Origin: Spirochaetaceae bacterium
GTDB lineage: Bacteria > Spirochaetota > Spirochaetia > SZUA-6 > Bin103
Length of the DNA stretch: 15,060 nt
NCBI GenBank assembly: GCA_026710565.1
Contig: JAPOQV010000629.1
Span: 1 to 15,060, forward strand
Direction of reading: 5' to 3'
In this document: positions 1-9,000 of the stretch, piece by piece
Numbering within the stretch: the stretch's first letter is position 1
Layout of the letters: the number at the start of each line of letters is the position of its first letter
Notes under the pieces: generated by a model
The model's database searches: none
The model's input: the letters and a program-made list of their open reading frames with translations, nothing else
What the model was told of the DNA's origin: nothing
Position numbers and translations under genes: made by a program

Positions 1-2251
1 CCGCCCCGGGGGGCGCCGGTGCCGGCCCCCGGGGGGCCGTGGCCGAACCGCGGCAGGAAATCTCCGCGCGGTCGCCCGCGAAGCGCACGCCGGCGGCGGC
101 GATGCCCTTGTCCGCGGCGAGGATCCTGCGTCCCCGGTACGTCAGCCGCGTGCCGCCCGTCAGGCCGGCCTCCGTCACCCGCCCGTGCTGCACGGAGACA
201 TACGCGGCTTCCCCGTCGGTGCGCACGCTCCCGCACGCGCGGGACCCCGAGGAACGGGCCAGCAGCACGATGTCCTCGCACACGCCGTCGGCCACGCGGC
301 ACCCGACGGCTTCGTGGGTCGGCACCGGCGCGCCTCGTGCGGTGACCGGCAGCGCACTGACCTCAGGCGGGTCCGAGCCCGCCGCGGCCGGATACAGGAC
401 CACCGTGAACGCGACCGGTCGCGCCGACCGCCGCACGAGCGCCACGTAGGGCCCTTCCCCGGTGCCGGCCGGTGTCGCGATCGGTCCGGTGTCCTGCTCC
501 AGGATCTGTCCGTCCTCCGGCAGGTACGCCGTGAACATCCGGGCTCCCTCCGGTTCGTCCGTGGCGATCACACCGGCTTCCGGGTCGGCCGCCAGCTCGG
601 TCGGTTGAAAGTGGCCGTGCCAGCGGTACTCGTGGCTCCCGCCGTCGCCTTCGAGGGCGTCGTGGATGACCCAGTAGCGCGGCTTGACCAGCAGCACCGC
701 ACGGCGGTGCTCGACCCCGAACCGCTCATAGGCGCGGCTGACCGCGGCGGTATAGTCGAAGCTGGGCAGGCTCTCCCACGTCTGCAGCCGGCCGCCGTTG
801 GAGAGGTACGCCTGGCTCTCCCCGTCGACCATGACCGTGTTGGAGGAGCGGGTCTGCATGTCCCAGCTCCGGAATTCGGACGCCTCGTAGCCGTGGGTGG
901 AGCCGCTGTTGGTCAGCCAGGCCCGGCCATGCGCCCAAACCGACACCGACAGCAGGTCGGGGTGGGTGTCGATCACGTCGGGTGAGCCGTTGTAGTTCAT
1001 GATCAGGTAGAGGTCGCCGGGCTCCCAGCCGCTGCGCATCACCAGCCAGCCGGTGTGCGGCAGCACGCGCGACGTCCGTTCCGGCGGCCTGCCCCGACCG
1101 GTCTCGAACCACCCGAAGTCGCTCCGCTCGGGGAACAGGTCCGCCGCCTCGCCCAGCACCGGCACCATCGAGTCGTCCGGCAACGCGCCCCAGCGCTCCT
1201 CGTCGAAGCGCGACACGTAGTTGCGGCCGCCGCCGAACGAGGCGTGTCCCACCGGCGGATACTGCCGTTGCGGCGTGAGCACCCACATCGCCCACTCGTA
1301 CATCCGCCGCAGGGCGTCCGGCCACTCCGGCGGGACCGGCTCGCCGGCCTCGCGCAGCGCTCGCCAGGCGACGGCATACTCCAGGATCCCGCTGAAGTGG
1401 TACTCGCTGCGCTCCCAGTAGCCGCCGTCGTCGAGCACGCAGTCCCGCATGTTCTGCGTGAACCGCTCGACGGCCCGCTCCTTCCAGCGCGCCGAGTCCC
1501 TGAACCCCGGCAACGCTTGCGCGAGCTCCAGCAGCGCCACCATCATCGCCACTTCCCAGTTGTGGGCGACGTGCCGCTCGGAGGCGGTGAACAGGAACTC
1601 CGCGTGCTCGACCAGCAGCTTGAGGAACGTCACGCGGTCGGCGTCGTTCAGGACATCCGACCGGCCGATGGTCCGGTACAGGTCGAGGGCGATCGGCACC
1701 CGCCCCGCGGCCATGAGCGCCTGCCATGGGCCGTTGTAGCCGTACCAGGTCACGGGGCGCTGCGCGGGCGGCCGGGCGTCGGCGTGGAAAGCGCGCACGA
1801 TGTCCATCGCCCCCCGCGCGTAGCGCCCGTGGCCGGTGGTGCGGTAGGCGGAGACGAGCGGGTGCATCCAGAACCAGCGCACGAAGCGCGACTCCGCGCA
1901 CGGGTAGTCCCAGGCGTGCCAGTCGATGCGCGGGCCGACGTCCAGCAGCTTGCCGACGTAGGCGACTCGGCCGCGCAGGATGTCCTCCGCTCCCTGCACG
2001 TCACCGGAGCGCGCGTCATACCAGTCCGCGGGGAACCGCACGTCCCGTGCGTCGCTCATGACGCAGGCGTCCAGGTGCTCCGCAAGCGCACGCCGCAGGG
2101 CTGCCGCGCCGCCGCGCGCCGCGGATTCGCGCACGGCCTGCAGGTGGGGCTGACCGGCATCCAACCGCTCCGCGACCTCCGTATCCGAGAGCTCCGGCCG
2201 CGTGGGCAGGAACCGCAGCCGCAACAGGCGTTCGCGGATCTCGGGGTCCAT
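1..2251 (-). CDS. Heparinase II/III family polysaccharide lyase, C-terminus cut by window edge
   Basis: This frame stays open from an ATG at 2251 to the left edge (about 750 codons), so the stop lies outside. The protein fits the heparinase II/III lyase family, which cleaves uronic-acid-containing polysaccharides by beta-elimination. Residues about 75-390 look like the alpha/alpha-toroid domain, with an HNWE motif at 230-233 and ERSEY at 280-284. The beta-sandwich part begins near 400 and carries DTHPDLLSV around His430, which aligns with the H-x-x-D-x-LS signature of the family. Asn231, Tyr284 and His430 are the likely catalytic set. I see no signal peptide at this start, so the enzyme is probably cytoplasmic. 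The start lies 5 bases after the stop of the upstream dehydrogenase and has no clear Shine-Dalgarno sequence, which suggests translational coupling. An internal Met at residue 65 is a less likely start. The substrate is not predictable; alginate, heparin-like and other uronans are all possible. Confidence 0.9.
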   Translation of the reverse strand, partial: MDPEIRERLLRLRFLPTRPELSDTEVAERLDAGQPHLQAVRESAARGGAAALRRALAEHLDACVMSDARDVRFPADWYDARSGDVQGAEDILRGRVAYVGKLLDVGPRIDWHAWDYPCAESRFVRWFWMHPLVSAYRTTGHGRYARGAMDIVRAFHADARPPAQRPVTWYGYNGPWQALMAAGRVPIALDLYRTIGRSDVLNDADRVTFLKLLVEHAEFLFTASERHVAHNWEVAMMVALLELAQALPGFRDSARWKERAVERFTQNMRDCVLDDGGYWERSEYHFSGILEYAVAWRALREAGEPVPPEWPDALRRMYEWAMWVLTPQRQYPPVGHASFGGGRNYVSRFDEERWGALPDDSMVPVLGEAADLFPERSDFGWFETGRGRPPERTSRVLPHTGWLVMRSGWEPGDLYLIMNYNGSPDVIDTHPDLLSVSVWAHGRAWLTNSGSTHGYEASEFRSWDMQTRSSNTVMVDGESQAYLSNGGRLQTWESLPSFDYTAAVSRAYERFGVEHRRAVLLVKPRYWVIHDALEGDGGSHEYRWHGHFQPTELAADPEAGVIATDEPEGARMFTAYLPEDGQILEQDTGPIATPAGTGEGPYVALVRRSARPVAFTVVLYPAAAGSDPPEVSALPVTARGAPVPTHEAVGCRVADGVCEDIVLLARSSGSRACGSVRTDGEAAYVSVQHGRVTEAGLTGGTRLTYRGRRILAADKGIAAAGVRFAGDRAEISCRGSATAPRGPAPAPPGA

Positions 2252-2256
2252 CGGCT

Positions 2257-3465
2257 TCAGAGCCAGTGCGCGACCGGCCAGAGGGTCGCAGAACGCGAGA
2301 ACGGCGCGTCCAGCAGCGCCTCGGTCTCCTCGATCGGGTCGTGGCCGTACCGGCGCACGAATTCCGCTTCGATGCGCTGCTCCAGCACGGTCGGGTTCTC
2401 CAGCGGCAGGTTTACCCACCGGTTGCCCAGCCGGGCGCTCTCACGCACGGCCAGGCAGATCTCCCAGTCCCGGAGGCCGTTGCGGGCGCCGTAGGGAGGC
2501 GCACCCCCCTCGGTGATCGCCCGGTGCAAGCCGACCAGGATGCTCGCCTTCGCGACGTCGTCGGGATCGCCGATGCCGTAGCGGATGAAGGGGTTCTCCC
2601 AAACGAGCTCCGGATCGAGCGCGCAACGAACCGACTCCAGCACCCGCTCGCCGCCGGCCTCCCGGTACTGCTCGGCTACCTCCGCCGTGCGGCCGTCGCT
2701 GTAGCGCGTGACTCGCTTGCCGCTGATGTGGCCGCGGGTCCCCTCGACCTCCCAGCCCACGGGACACGCGTGGCGGGCCGACGGGAAGATGCGCGGCGGC
2801 TTCTCGAACAGGCAGACGACTCCGCTTGCGAACTTCACCAGCCCGTGGTCCCACTGCACGGTCGACTCCGGCTCTCCGCCGTAGGCGACGTACGGCTCGG
2901 TCTTCACCTCGCCGCAATAGCCCAGCACCTCGGTGGCATCGGCCCCCAGCAAAGCGCGGACGCCGCTGAAGCCGTGGTACTGTCCGGTCAGGTAGCGCAG
3001 GCGAGCGTGGGTGAGCTCGCCCAGGAGGCCGGCCTCGATGACCATTCGCTTCATCCGCTCCACGGGCCACAGCCACACCTGCTCGGCGGTCTCCCACAGC
3101 ACGCCCGCGCGCCGGCACGCGTCCTCGATCGCTGCCGCGTACCGCCTGGTCAGGGCTACGGGCACCTCGGTGATGACGTGGGCACCGTGACGGGCCGCGG
3201 TCAGTGCCATCACGACATGGGAGTCCTTGGGCGCCAGGCTCAGCACCACGTCAGGCTTCCCGGCGGCGAACAGGTCGGCCTGACTCCGGAAGCGGGCCGG
3301 CAACGGGTAAAGGGCAGCGATCTCGGCGAGCACCTCGGTGCTGTGGTCGCACACCGCCGCCAGCTCGAAGTGGTCGGTCAGGCGGGCGATCGTCGCCAGG
3401 TAGTGGCGGGCTCGGGAGCCGGGACCGGCCCCCAGACCGATGACCGCGATGCGCAACCGCTTCAT
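2257..3465 (-). CDS. Gfo/Idh/MocA family oxidoreductase with EVP in place of EKP
   Basis: This 402-residue protein has an N-terminal Rossmann fold that starts at once from the chosen ATG (KRLRIAVIGLGAGPG, glycines at 10, 12, 14 and 16). Earlier in-frame codons add only a non-conserved tail. The family uses NAD(P) to oxidise or reduce sugars and inositols, and members are common in sugar-acid catabolism. Residues about 130-340 form the C-terminal alpha/beta domain. The family's usual EKP motif, whose Lys normally takes part in catalysis, reads TEVPVALT at 99-106, with Val101 where Lys is expected. Either another residue takes over, or the enzyme belongs to one of the EVP-type subfamilies, or it is not an active dehydrogenase. 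The gene sits 5 bases upstream of the heparinase-type lyase on the same strand, so the two are probably co-transcribed and may act on the same sugar. Family assignment is firm; the substrate is unknown. Confidence 0.93.
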   Translation of the reverse strand: MKRLRIAVIGLGAGPGSRARHYLATIARLTDHFELAAVCDHSTEVLAEIAALYPLPARFRSQADLFAAGKPDVVLSLAPKDSHVVMALTAARHGAHVITEVPVALTRRYAAAIEDACRRAGVLWETAEQVWLWPVERMKRMVIEAGLLGELTHARLRYLTGQYHGFSGVRALLGADATEVLGYCGEVKTEPYVAYGGEPESTVQWDHGLVKFASGVVCLFEKPPRIFPSARHACPVGWEVEGTRGHISGKRVTRYSDGRTAEVAEQYREAGGERVLESVRCALDPELVWENPFIRYGIGDPDDVAKASILVGLHRAITEGGAPPYGARNGLRDWEICLAVRESARLGNRWVNLPLENPTVLEQRIEAEFVRRYGHDPIEETEALLDAPFSRSATLWPVAHWL

Positions 3466-3531
3466 GGACGGATCCACAGCGATAAGGGAACGAGCCTCTC
3501 TATCATCCCGGCAGCCAGGCATCGATCGCGG

Positions 3532-3546
3532 GTGGGCATCGCCCGC
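3532..3546 (-). terminator. Short GC hairpin after the PD-(D/E)XK-like gene
   Basis: GTGGGC (3532-3537) and GCCCGC (3541-3546) can form a six-pair stem (one G-T pair) around a three-base loop. It starts 7 bases after the stop of the minus-strand gene ending at 3554. No T-run follows on the minus strand, so termination is only a possibility. It may equally sit in the leader of the dehydrogenase gene starting at 3465. Confidence 0.22.
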
Positions 3547-3553
3547 ATCGCGG

Positions 3554-4210
3554 CTACTCTACGTCCAGGGTCTTCCGGTCCAGCCGGTACCACGACACGT
3601 CACCGTCATCAACGATTCCGCAAATGCGATCATCGATCTGGACGCTGGCGATCACGGCATACGCCCTCCTGCCGGTGAACCTCGTCAGGAAACCGGCGTT
3701 GCGTAGTGCCCGCTTCGTGTCCCTGCCGTTGGCGGTGAAGGAGATCTCTACCGCGACGTAACAGGACTCGCCTGCAGCCGCCGCTTCCACGATCAGGTCA
3801 GCCAACCGAAAGCTGCGCAAGTCGTTCACCGGGATGTCAGTCGTGTCGTGGGCCCGAACCAAGTCCCTGATGTCTTCGACGGTCAGCGTGCGCACGTGCT
3901 CGAATCCAAGGTCCTCGGCGATGAGAACGGCTTGCCGCTCGGCGGCGCTCCTGGCGTGCCCGCCCTTCAGCACAGACAAGTCGTCCTGCATCCTGCCCTG
4001 ACCGGCCTTCAGCGTGGACAGATCGTCATCCACCCGGTCGAGCCGTGCTTCGATGGCCTCGAAGCGCACGTTCGCCGCGGCGACGAAGTCGGCGAGTCTC
4101 TGCGGCAACTCCAGCAGCTCGCGAGTCAGCAGGCGAACGCGCAGCGCCTCTACCCACTCCGGGTGTTCGTCCAACACGCGAACCAGATCCTGCATGGAAT
4201 TGATCGTCAT
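3554..4210 (-). CDS. Coiled-coil protein with PD-(D/E)XK nuclease-like C-terminal domain
   Basis: This 218-residue protein has three parts. Residues 6-40 form a conserved head (MQDLVRVLDEHPEW, then LLTRELLELPQRL). Residues about 45-82 form a heptad-type coiled coil rich in Leu, Asp and Arg. Residues about 95-218 resemble a restriction-endonuclease-like fold, with FRLADLIVEA (Asp138) and YVAVEIS (Glu155), then a conserved block NGRDTKRALRNA and LTRFTGRRAYAVIA. Ser157 stands where the third catalytic residue of a D-ExK nuclease would be Lys, so nuclease activity is uncertain. I recall this head-coil-domain layout from hypothetical proteins of cyanobacteria, spirochaetes and other environmental bacteria, often as many copies per genome. 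Possible starts are at 4240, 4222, 4210 and 4195, none with a good ribosome site. I chose 4210 because conservation begins just after it and because 4240 overlaps a putative -10 box. The cellular role is unknown. Confidence 0.82.
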   Translation of the reverse strand: MTINSMQDLVRVLDEHPEWVEALRVRLLTRELLELPQRLADFVAAANVRFEAIEARLDRVDDDLSTLKAGQGRMQDDLSVLKGGHARSAAERQAVLIAEDLGFEHVRTLTVEDIRDLVRAHDTTDIPVNDLRSFRLADLIVEAAAAGESCYVAVEISFTANGRDTKRALRNAGFLTRFTGRRAYAVIASVQIDDRICGIVDDGDVSWYRLDRKTLDVE

Positions 4211-4235
4211 CGCGGCAGCCATCAGAGAGGCAGGT

Positions 4236-4265
4236 AACATAACGCATCAGCCGTATGTCTGAGAA
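4236..4265 (-). promoter_or_regulatory. Possible sigma70-type promoter for the PD-(D/E)XK-like gene
   Basis: Read on the minus strand, TTCTCA (4265-4260) and TATGTT (4241-4236) each match the -35 and -10 consensus at four of six positions with an 18-base spacer. This is one of the few AT-richer patches in the divergent gap between the minus-strand gene starting at 4210 and the plus-strand dehydrogenase starting at 4353. The matches are weak, and the call rests mainly on position. Confidence 0.3.
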
Positions 4266-4352
4266 CGAGCCGCGAGCCTGCCGCGATCGTGTAGACGGGG
4301 GTCTTCGTGGAGTCACGCCTGCGCGCCGTGTGGCATCCGGGGGGCCGGCTTC

Positions 4353-5369
4353 GTGATTCGCGTCGCGATGTACGGTGCCGGATCGTTCGCCAACTCGTGC
4401 AGGATCCCAAACCTGCAGGGCATCGACGGGGTCCGCATCGTGGCGGTGTGCGACGTCGACCGGCAGGCTCGCGAGGCGACCGCGCAGCGATTCGCCATTC
4501 CCCGTGCGTACGCCGATGCCGGCCGCATGCTGGAAGCCGAGAAGATCGACGTGCTGTATTCACTCGTGCACGCGGCCGACCGCACCGACGTCGAAACGCG
4601 CGCCGCGGCGCAGGGCGTCCACCTGTTCAGCGAGAAGCCGCAGGCGCTGTCGATGAAGGTCGCCCGCGCCGTCGATGCCGCCGTGTGCCGAGCGGGGGTG
4701 CTGAGCACGGTCGGCTTTCGCGAGCGCTATCGCCCGCTGTTCTGCGAGGCACGCCGGTTGCTCGCGGGGCGCAGGATCATCCACATCAACTTCCTCTCCG
4801 AGGGGACCACCGGCGCGCGCGACTCGGCGCGTCTCAGGATGGGCGCCATCGGGTCCGGGGAGGAACGCGACAGCTTCGAGAGGACCGGCGGGAGCGGGCT
4901 GGGCTGGGGGGTGCACGCGCTCGACTGCGCCCGCTACATCAGCGGCTTGGACGTCGAGACGGCGCAGGCCTTCTACTACCATCCGGACGGGTACCGGCAG
5001 CCGCTGTCCTACTGCTACCACTTTCGCCTGACCGGCGGCGCAACGATGACGATGACCCTGGTGGACGGGATCGGCACCGCGCCCCCCGGCAACTGGTTCA
5101 CGGTCCTGTACGAGGGCGGCCACCTTGCCCTGCACGGCTACGAGCGCATTGAGCGCGACGGCGTCACGGTCTTCCGCGGCGAACCGTTCGACCCGTGGGC
5201 GGCGCAGGACCGCGCGTTCATCAAGGCGGTTCGGACGGGGGATCCGTCACTCGTCCTGAGCGACTACCATGATGGCCTGTCGACGCTGGCGCCGGTGCTT
5301 GCCGGGTGGGAGTCGGCGCGCCGGGGCGGTCAGTGCATGGACGTGGCCGCGTACAGCGACGAGGAGTGA
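4353..5369 (+). CDS. Gfo/Idh/MocA family oxidoreductase
   Basis: This 338-residue NAD(P)-dependent dehydrogenase starts at a GTG, because the Rossmann strand begins immediately (MIRVAMYGAGSFA, glycines at 8 and 10). A G-rich run at 4339-4345 may be its ribosome site. Asp34 in AVCDVD is the acidic residue expected after strand beta-2, which hints at NAD preference. The SEKPQA motif at 93-98 holds the canonical catalytic Lys95. GWGVHALDCARY at 184-195 gives the second motif, with His188 and Asp191 as likely active-site residues. Unlike the minus-strand paralogue at 2257-3465, all key residues are present. It is divergent from the gene at 3554-4210 and convergent with the HicB-like gene, which ends 30 bases downstream. 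Lying between two heparinase-type lyases, it probably acts on a released sugar or sugar acid, but the exact substrate cannot be inferred. Confidence 0.95.
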   Translation: MIRVAMYGAGSFANSCRIPNLQGIDGVRIVAVCDVDRQAREATAQRFAIPRAYADAGRMLEAEKIDVLYSLVHAADRTDVETRAAAQGVHLFSEKPQALSMKVARAVDAAVCRAGVLSTVGFRERYRPLFCEARRLLAGRRIIHINFLSEGTTGARDSARLRMGAIGSGEERDSFERTGGSGLGWGVHALDCARYISGLDVETAQAFYYHPDGYRQPLSYCYHFRLTGGATMTMTLVDGIGTAPPGNWFTVLYEGGHLALHGYERIERDGVTVFRGEPFDPWAAQDRAFIKAVRTGDPSLVLSDYHDGLSTLAPVLAGWESARRGGQCMDVAAYSDEE

Positions 5370-5399
5370 CGTCAACGGCTGCGTGCGGGTGCAAGCCGA

Positions 5400-5837
5400 T
5401 CAGGCCGCTTCGTCGACGGTCACGGTGAGGCGCTTTCCCAACCGGCGCAGGGCCCGGTCGATCGTGGCCGCCTTGGTGGCATGGTCGGGATTCAACATGC
5501 GCCGGACTTCGCTTTCGGCGACATCAAGGTCGCGGGCCAAGCGGCGTTGAGACATGCCCGTCTCCCGAAACGCTTCGTACAGCGCTGCCTTCAGAGCTAT
5601 CTGTACCGGGGGAACCACCAAGTGCCACTGTTTGCCGGCGCGTGATGGCTCGGGCAGCCCATGGCCCTCCCGCATCGTGGTGGCGATCAACTCCCGCAGC
5701 AGATCCCTGGCTTCGCCGAGCGCCTCCTCCAGCGTGGCGCCATCCGTCGCGCCCCAACCGAAATCCGGGAACGAAACGACATAGCGACCGTCGTCGTCGC
5801 ATTCGATTTCGGCGGGATAGTTGTAGGTTTCAGACAT
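5400..5837 (-). CDS. HicB-like antitoxin with C-terminal helix-turn-helix, no intact HicA beside it
   Basis: This 145-residue protein has the HicB fold: an N-terminal partial RNase-H-like domain (YNYPAEIECDDDGRYVVSFPDFG at 5-27, split by the usual acidic turn, then TLEEALGEARDLLRELI) and a C-terminal XRE-type helix-turn-helix at about 94-134 (MSQRRLARDLDV then VRRMLNPDHATKAATIDRAL). HicB proteins bind and neutralise the HicA mRNA interferase and repress their own operon. HicA is normally a 60-80 residue protein encoded next to it. Here 30 bases separate this gene from the convergent dehydrogenase, and the upstream gap before the divergent lyase is 184 bases, so no full hicA fits. The start at 5837 is fixed by a GGAGG nine bases upstream. 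It is either an orphan antitoxin or a free-standing regulator that may act on the divergent gap it faces. Confidence 0.87.
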   Translation of the reverse strand: MSETYNYPAEIECDDDGRYVVSFPDFGWGATDGATLEEALGEARDLLRELIATTMREGHGLPEPSRAGKQWHLVVPPVQIALKAALYEAFRETGMSQRRLARDLDVAESEVRRMLNPDHATKAATIDRALRRLGKRLTVTVDEAA

Positions 5838-6021
5838 GGCGTCGATCCTCCATGCTGGCATCTTCTCTCGCTGCCACTAGAAGGTCTGTATCAGTCGGCT
5901 CGGCGTCGCCATGGTGGTACGCTCACAGAGAGATGCACTTGGTCCGCCTTCACCGCTGCGCGCAGATCCTGAGGGCTTCACCTGTAGCCGAGGGCCACCA
6001 TCCTCCCAGACTGGGACGGTG
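5838..6021. other. Divergent intergenic region between HicB-like and large lyase genes
   Basis: This 184-base gap separates the two divergent starts at 5837 (minus) and 6022 (plus) and must hold promoters for both. No strong -35/-10 pair stands out. The frame of the plus-strand lyase stays open upstream to 5911, but the extra 37 residues look like non-coding translation. On the minus strand a short stretch ending at 5950 reads ATGEALRICAQR before a stop. It faintly resembles a HicA C-terminus but is too short to call. Confidence 0.5.
5847..5851 (-). promoter_or_regulatory. Ribosome binding site of the HicB-like gene
   Basis: Read on the minus strand this is GGAGG, nine bases before the ATG at 5837. 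It decides the start against the in-frame ATG at 5861, which lies upstream of it. Confidence 0.7.
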
Positions 6022-9000
6022 ATGCGCGTGACATCGTTCTGGACGGTTCCCGAACCTCACTGGCGCGACGGAACCCCAGATCAGGCGGGCGGGGTTCGCT
6101 GGGTCCCCGCGGACGGCGACCTCTCCATGGCGTTTCCGGACGCCGATTGGACCCCGTTTCGGTCGCTGCACCTCGACCTGTCTTCACCCCGCCGGACCGC
6201 CGAGCGCATCCTGCTGGAGGTCCTGGACCCGGGCGGGGACTGTGTGGGTTCGACCACCTTCTGCGTGGACTGGACAGGCGAGAATCCGATGCGGCTGTGG
6301 CTGGACAACATGGAGCCGCGCGGTCCGCGCGACCGCTGGGCGGCGGTGGGCGGCATCCGCCTGTCGCGCCGGAAGGCCGGCATGTGGCCGACGGAGCTCA
6401 CGGCGGGAGCCGTGGTCTGTTCCGCCGACGCTCCCCGGTGGGACGTCAACGAGAGCGACACCGTGATCGAGCTCGGCTGGCACGAACAGGGCGTCCAGCC
6501 GTCCGAGTGGCGCGTCGTGCCCGACGCCACCTCGGTGGCGACCGGAACGGTCTTCTACCGGGCGCCGCAGCCGGGCACCGATCACCGACCCGCCCGGGAG
6601 CTTCCGCGGGGACGTGCGGCCGAGCTCGCGAACGGCGGCCCCACGCCGTGGCTGGGCTTCGGGTTCCTGCAGGCAGACGAGCCGGGCCGCCTGACGCTGG
6701 AGCGCCGGTTCGACCTACCGGTCGGCGAGTACCGGGAGATCATGGCGAAGCTGCTGTGGGACCGCGACGCGGATCTTGAGGTCACCGCACTGGTGGATGA
6801 CGGCCGCGAGGTCGCGATCGCCGGCGGCGAGCGGGGGCGTGAGGGCTTCGGCCAGTGGATCACCTTCGGCGCGGAGTTGGCTGGCGCGCACATCCTGAGG
6901 TCGGTCCGGGTCGCGGTTGCCGAGCGCCCCGACCGGCGCGTCGAGGGGCGCGAGATCGGCGCGAACCTATTCTGGATCCTGCTCCGCCGCCCGAGCCCGC
7001 TGGACGACATGCCCCTGCGGACGGTGACGGTGAGGCTCCAACACACCGAGATCTGGCCGCTCGATCTGAGCGCGACGGCGCAACGAGACGTGCGCGCCGT
7101 GCCGTTCGCGGAGCCCGCGGAGTCCACCACGCCCGTCGGAGACCCGCTGGCCGGCGGGCTGCCCTTCGGCTTTTTCATCCGTCGCGACGAGCTGCCCGCG
7201 CTCAGGCGGCGGGCCTTCGGGCCTCTGGCACCCATCTTCAACGAGATACGGGCCGAGGCGGACCGCGGCATCGCGACGGAGCTGACGGACCGCAACTACT
7301 ACGGCACCCTGTTCGGTGGCGGGATCGGCCATCCCAAGGGCCTGCGCGGCGCCGGCATGCGGGTGTACGCGCCCGTGGTCGCCGCCACCCACCTGATCAC
7401 CGGCGAAGAGAAATACGCCGTCGCGGCGCGCCGCTGGATCCTGCGCGCGGCGCACAGCGACGACTGGCGCGCCGAGCACGGCGGCTGCCTGGACCGGCCG
7501 CAGGCCGGCGAGAGACTCCCCTACTGGGACAGCTTCATCGGCTGGCATCCTCGCGGCTTCGCGGGCTCGCTGAACCATCCTTTCTGGATCGCGGACGCCG
7601 CCCACGGCATCGTCGTCGCCTACGACATGCTGTACCACTGCTTCAGCCCGGACGAGCGCCGGACGGTCGAGGACTGCTTCGCCCGGCTCGGCATCTACCT
7701 GCTGGCAGACAAACTGCGCGAGCAGCACGCGTTCTACAGCAGGATGAACCAGGGCGTCCTGTTCGCGATGCCGCTGTTGATGCAGACCGCCTTCCTGGTG
7801 AGGCGGGACCCGCGCTACGAGGAATTGTACCGGTTCGCCCTGGAGTTCGTGGAGGAGTTCGGCCGCACGCCGTGGAACGCCGAGGGCGTCTGCGGCGAGG
7901 GGCCCGGCTACGGCGTCGGCACTGTCGGCCTGTACGTCGAGGCGCTGTCGGTGCTGGCCGCCTGTCGCGGCCGGGAGATCGCGGAGGTGATTCCCGAGCC
8001 GCTTCCCCGCGTCCTGGGGTACCTCACGCACATGCGCTCCACCTGGGACGCGCCGGGACTGGACGGACGGCCTCACTTCCTGGGGATCAGCGACGGCAGC
8101 GAGGCCGAGTGGATCGGCCCGGACGTGCTGGCCTTCTTCGCCGGGCGGCTGCGCGATCCGGTGGCACGCTACTTCTGGGACGAGCGGTTCGCCGCTGATA
8201 CGCCCCCCGCCAGTCTGCCCGCTCTGCTGCACCTGCAGGAGGGGCCCTCGGCCGCGCCGGAGTTGCCGCCGGCGGCCGTCTACCGCGATCAGCCGATGGC
8301 GTTTCTGCGCACCGGATGGCGCACCGGCGACAGCCTGGTGATGCTCAACAACATCCGCGAGATCACCGGTCACGGCCACCGGGACCGGCTCAGCGTGATC
8401 TTCGAGTACGGAGGCGAGCAGCTCCTCCTGGACCCGGGCATGATCGGCTACGCCGACCCCTCGGGCGCCCTCTACAAGGGCAGCGCCTGCCACAACACGA
8501 TCACCTTCGGTGGCCGCGACCAGCGCGGCGGCCTGGTCGCCTACGACACCGCCATCACCGACGTGCTGAGCACCTCCGGCGACCGCTGTCCGGGAGATCC
8601 CGCCGGCGTCGACTGGGTCACGGCCGACGCGACGGCGGTGTACGAGGGAGCGCGGCGCGTGCGCCGCCACGTCGTGTTCCTGCGGCCCTGCGTGGTGCTG
8701 TTGCTCGACGACGTGGAGACGGAGCGGCCCGAAGCGGTGTGGCTGAACTTCACCCTCCTCGGGCCGCTGCGGATGGAGGGAAGCCGGGCGGTGTCCGAGA
8801 CGGGACGCAACCGGCTCGACCTGGCCACGGTCGCGGACCATGCGCTCTCCACCGAGACGTCCCTGTGGGGCACCCACTGGTCCACGGTGCCGTCATACCG
8901 GCTCGAACGCCGGCTCCCCGCGGCACGTCGCGCCGTGCTGGTGACCGCCCTCGCCGCGGCGCCGGTGGAGGGACCGCCGCCGGCCGTGGAGACCGCCTCG

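Noticed and set aside
2266..3678. Long open plus-strand frame opposite the first dehydrogenase
   Set aside because: It is an antisense shadow caused by high GC. The translation is low in structure and has no recognisable motif, while the minus frame has Rossmann and family motifs.
5911..6021. Upstream extension of the large lyase gene to an ATG at 5911
   Set aside because: The added 37 residues are Pro/Ser/Arg-rich with no conserved pattern and fall in the divergent gap; 6022 is where protein-like sequence begins.
5950..6021. Remnant of a hicA gene on the minus strand
   Set aside because: Only about a dozen residues look faintly similar, and the distance to hicB is larger than usual. Kept as a remark, not as a pseudogene.
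6967..8877. Open minus-strand frame of over 600 codons inside the large lyase gene
   Set aside because: The plus frame carries the lyase signatures. The minus frame is His/Gln/Arg/Val-rich antisense with no domain.
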